Below, one piece after another: positions 5,736 to 7,581 of a DNA stretch of 7,581 nt (position 1 is its first letter; each line of letters starts with the position of its first letter). The notes under the pieces are model-generated. The model had not been told where the DNA came from, made no database searches, and saw only the letters and a program-made list of their open reading frames with translations. The stretch is taken from contig JAOUJX010000196.1 of the NCBI GenBank assembly GCA_029882955.1, positions 1 through 7,581 on the forward strand, given 5' to 3'. The position numbers and the translations under genes are program-made. This DNA is from Gammaproteobacteria bacterium (GTDB lineage: Bacteria; Pseudomonadota; Gammaproteobacteria; GCA-001735895).

Positions 5736-6377
5736 ATGAAAATCATATTGCTGGGGCCACCCGGAGCGGGTAAGGGGACTATTGCCAAGGTGCTCACTGA
5801 ATACGATGGCTCGGTTCAGATATCTACCGGGGACATTCTTCGTGCGGCAGTCGCTGCGGGCACCGAACTCGGAAAACAGGCGGCAGCCGCAATGAGCGCC
5901 GGCAACCTGGTAACCGATGAATTGATCATGGGTATCATGGAGCAGCGTTTGCAGGAAGATGACTGCAAAAAGGGCTATTTGCTCGATGGCTTCCCCCGTA
6001 CTATCCCCCAGGCAGAAGCCTTACAGGTATTGCTGGAAAAAATGGGTGAAAAGCTCGACGCAGTGCTTGAACTGGAAATCGCTCGCGACATTATTATCGA
6101 CCGCCTCACCACGCGCCGAACCTGTACTCAATGCGGGGAAATTTATAATGTCAAATCAAAACCACCCAAAGTTGAAGGCGTTTGCGATGTCTGTGGTTCT
6201 AACGAGGTTGTACAACGCGACGACGAAACCAAAGAGGCCATCAACAATCGCCTTGAGGTCTACCAAGCCCAGACCGCCCCCTTATCCGACTTTTATAAAG
6301 ATACGGGTCTTTTAGTCAGCGTTACGAGCTCGGATAAAGAAACGGTTATGGCAGCACTAGAGCCAAAGATAGGCTGA
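5736..6377 (+). CDS. adk: Adenylate kinase with Cys4 (zinc-type) lid
   Basis: Adenylate kinase interconverts ATP + AMP and two ADP in the cytosol. The 213-residue protein is of the long form. The P-loop GPPGAGKGT is at 7-15, the AMP-site STGDILRAA at 30-38 (Arg36), and DGFPRT at 84-89 (Arg88). The lid spans about 121-160 and carries Cys130, Cys133, Cys150 and Cys153 in two C-x2-C pairs, the zinc-binding pattern. Then come RDDETKEAINNRL (161-173) with Arg161 and Arg172, expected to contact phosphates. E. coli Adk has His, Ser, Asp and Thr at the four lid positions instead, so this lid is of the zinc type common in Gram-positive bacteria. ATG at 5736 is chosen over the one at 5733 because of ribosome-site spacing. 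The gene is convergent with the small membrane protein gene, 17 bases away. Whether another adk exists in the genome cannot be told. Confidence 0.95.
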   Translation: MKIILLGPPGAGKGTIAKVLTEYDGSVQISTGDILRAAVAAGTELGKQAAAAMSAGNLVTDELIMGIMEQRLQEDDCKKGYLLDGFPRTIPQAEALQVLLEKMGEKLDAVLELEIARDIIIDRLTTRRTCTQCGEIYNVKSKPPKVEGVCDVCGSNEVVQRDDETKEAINNRLEVYQAQTAPLSDFYKDTGLLVSVTSSDKETVMAALEPKIG

Positions 6378-6386
6378 AAATTAATC

Positions 6387-6409
6387 GCGCCGCGCTATTC
6401 CGGCGGCGC
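6387..6409. terminator. GC-rich hairpin at the convergent adk / membrane-protein ends
   Basis: GCGCCGC (6387-6393) pairs perfectly with GCGGCGC (6403-6409) around a 9-base loop. On the minus strand it is followed by GATTAATTTT, a loose T-rich tract; on the plus strand only by TTCAATTTC. The stem overlaps the last codons and TAG of the minus-strand gene. It is probably a bidirectional terminator of modest strength, better for the minus strand. Confidence 0.4.
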
Positions 6410-6772
6410 TTCAATTTCAATACGTTCGATACCTGCGGTAAAAACTTTACGCCCTTCTACCGTGGTAAAGCTGTTGTTCTGGATATCTTCACGGTATGCC
6501 TGGTAGCTGATGCGCTCCCCAGATTGAGTGTTGATGACGTGCACTGTGACCATCGTATTTCTGTCCCAAAGCTCGATAGATATCATAATCCCGGCGGCAA
6601 TCACCATGAGCGCCATAAACGACCAGGCGCCCTGTCTTAGTAACCTTTGTCTTTCCCGGTCTTTCTGACTAACAACGGCTTTTGCAGCGGCTTCCGGTTT
6701 GTTACGTCTGGCTGACAAAACCCATAAACAGGCAATAATCACCGTTGCTGTCAGCAGTATTTTAGTTAACAT
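6395..6772 (-). CDS. Small two-helix membrane protein of unknown function
   Basis: I do not recognise a named family. The 125-residue protein has a transmembrane helix at about 3-20 (TKILLTATVIIACLWVLS), a highly basic and charged loop at 21-48 (ARRNKPEAAAKAV, then QKDRERQRLLRQ), and a second helix at about 50-68 (WSFMALMVIAAGIMISIEL). Residues 69-125 form a soluble beta-rich-looking tail (TMVTVHVINTQSGERISYQA) ending EAPPE. By the positive-inside rule the loop is cytoplasmic and both ends are periplasmic. A good ribosome binding site (GAGG, 6-7 bases) supports the ATG at 6772. It starts 11 bases after the ABC ATPase stop, so the two are very likely one operon. The tail could be an accessory or sensor domain for that transporter, but this rests on position only. 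Confidence 0.75.
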   Translation of the reverse strand: MLTKILLTATVIIACLWVLSARRNKPEAAAKAVVSQKDRERQRLLRQGAWSFMALMVIAAGIMISIELWDRNTMVTVHVINTQSGERISYQAYREDIQNNSFTTVEGRKVFTAGIERIEIEAPPE

Positions 6773-6783
6773 TCAAAGCCTCG

Positions 6784-7581
6784 TTATACCCGGTCAAATA
6801 CAACCAGGTGGTCGACATTCAACCGAATGCCTATGCGTTCATTGATATGATGATTGTGGTGGCTAGGTGCCAGACACAATATTTCACTACCGCTATCGAT
6901 GCGTAAAAAATAAAGGAAGTCAGCGCCACGAAAAGCTTTCTCGACCACCACTGCGGTTTCTTTCGAGTAATCGTCATGCACGACATCATCCGGTCGAATC
7001 AGCACATCGACGATATCGCCGATTTCGCTCTCTATCGGCGTATCTCCACTGATCACACCAAGTTCGGTTTTTACCGTAAATGCACCGGTTACTTCGGCGG
7101 GAATGATAACACCCTGGCCAATGAAATCAGCGACAAATCTATTGGCGGGTTGATGATAAAGGTTGTAGCCCGAATCCTGCTGGATAATTTTTCCCTGGTT
7201 TATCACACAAATCTGGTCCGCCATGGCAAAAGCTTCGTACTGATCATGGGTTACCAGGATGGCTGTGATATTTTCCTGCTTTAAGATATCCCTCACCTCA
7301 CGGGCGAGTTGCTCGCGTAATTCCACATCCATATTGGAAAAAGGCTCATCCATTAACAAAATACCAGGTTGCGGTGCCATCGCTCGCGCTAACGCCACGC
7401 GTTGCTGCTGGCCACCCGACAACTGGTGCGGATAAGCCTGTCCAGAAGCTGGCATACCAATCATGGCCAGGAGTTCATTAATACGCGCCTGTTGCTGCCT
7501 CGGCTTCCAGTCTCGTAAACCAAAACGGATATTATCAGCGACCGACAGGTGCGGAAAAAGCGCATAGTCCTGAAACACCAT
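6784..7581 (-). CDS. fbpC: ABC transporter ATP-binding protein, ferric-iron FbpC-like (5' end cut)
   Basis: The reverse frame is open to the right window edge. The first visible residues MVFQDYALFPHLSV are the internal Q-loop region, so the true start and the Walker A motif lie beyond 7581; the Met at the edge is not the start. Seen here (numbered from the edge): Q-loop Gln4, signature LSGGQQQR (54-61), Walker B ILLMDEP (74-80), D-loop SNMD (82-85), and H-loop His112 (LVTHDQ). A C-terminal TOBE-like domain (about 155-265) follows, ending GIRLNVDHLVVFDRV. The FSNMDVELRE stretch and the DFIGQGV junction resemble FbpC-type Fe(III) importers, which power uptake with FbpA (binding protein) and FbpB (permease). 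Related sulfate, molybdate or polyamine ATPases share much of this, so the substrate is less certain than the class. It leads a likely two-gene unit with the small membrane protein. Confidence 0.85.
   Translation of the reverse strand: MVFQDYALFPHLSVADNIRFGLRDWKPRQQQARINELLAMIGMPASGQAYPHQLSGGQQQRVALARAMAPQPGILLMDEPFSNMDVELREQLAREVRDILKQENITAILVTHDQYEAFAMADQICVINQGKIIQQDSGYNLYHQPANRFVADFIGQGVIIPAEVTGAFTVKTELGVISGDTPIESEIGDIVDVLIRPDDVVHDDYSKETAVVVEKAFRGADFLYFLRIDSGSEILCLAPSHHNHHINERIGIRLNVDHLVVFDRV

Noticed and set aside
5959..6315. Plus-strand open frame of 118 codons within adk
   Set aside because: It is a shifted-frame shadow of adk with no domain-like sequence.
7579..7581. ATG at the window edge as the start of the ABC ATPase
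   Set aside because: The protein would lack Walker A and begin at the Q-loop; MVFQDYALFPHL is an internal conserved stretch, so the gene continues outside the window.

Overview
The window looks like chromosomal DNA from a gammaproteobacterium. The main evidence is the divergent pair nadB / rpoE-rseA-rseB-rseC, a layout known from Escherichia and (as nadB / algU-mucA-mucB-mucC) from Pseudomonas. Protein sequences are clearly gammaproteobacterial in style, but I cannot name a genus. Gene density is high and there are no insertion sequences, tRNA or rRNA genes, or CRISPR arrays. This is mostly core genome rather than an island.

Positions 1-2512 (minus strand) hold the envelope-stress sigma operon, in transcription order rpoE, rseA, rseB and the first 57 codons of rseC, which runs off the left edge. 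RpoE is the sigma factor. RseA is the membrane-spanning anti-sigma factor. RseB is the periplasmic protein that protects RseA from proteolysis. RseC is a cysteine-motif membrane protein. Positions 2513-2759 are the shared divergent control region. On the plus strand nadB (L-aspartate oxidase, first step of NAD synthesis) follows at 2760-4382.

Positions 4379-5161 (minus) encode an exported alpha/beta hydrolase whose stop codon overlaps that of nadB. It is divergent from a YjbQ/UPF0047 family gene (5227-5655, plus), followed by an adenylate kinase with a four-cysteine, probably zinc-binding lid (5736-6377, plus). Converging on adk from the right edge are a small two-helix membrane protein (6395-6772, minus) and, just upstream of it, a truncated ABC transporter ATPase resembling the ferric-iron FbpC type (6784-7581, minus).

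The most interesting signal is in the rpoE leader. A perfect 10-base inverted repeat (2515-2524 and 2633-2642) puts an anti-Shine-Dalgarno sequence near the predicted 5' end of the rpoE mRNA, able to pair with the rpoE ribosome binding site. A sigma-E-like promoter lies just upstream of it. Small upstream reading frames lie between the two arms, and one runs across the rpoE start. This could be a translational switch on the stress sigma factor, but it is an inference from sequence only. Smaller points are the TTG start of rseB, the Cys4 lid of adenylate kinase, and a -10-like box almost touching the rseC start codon.
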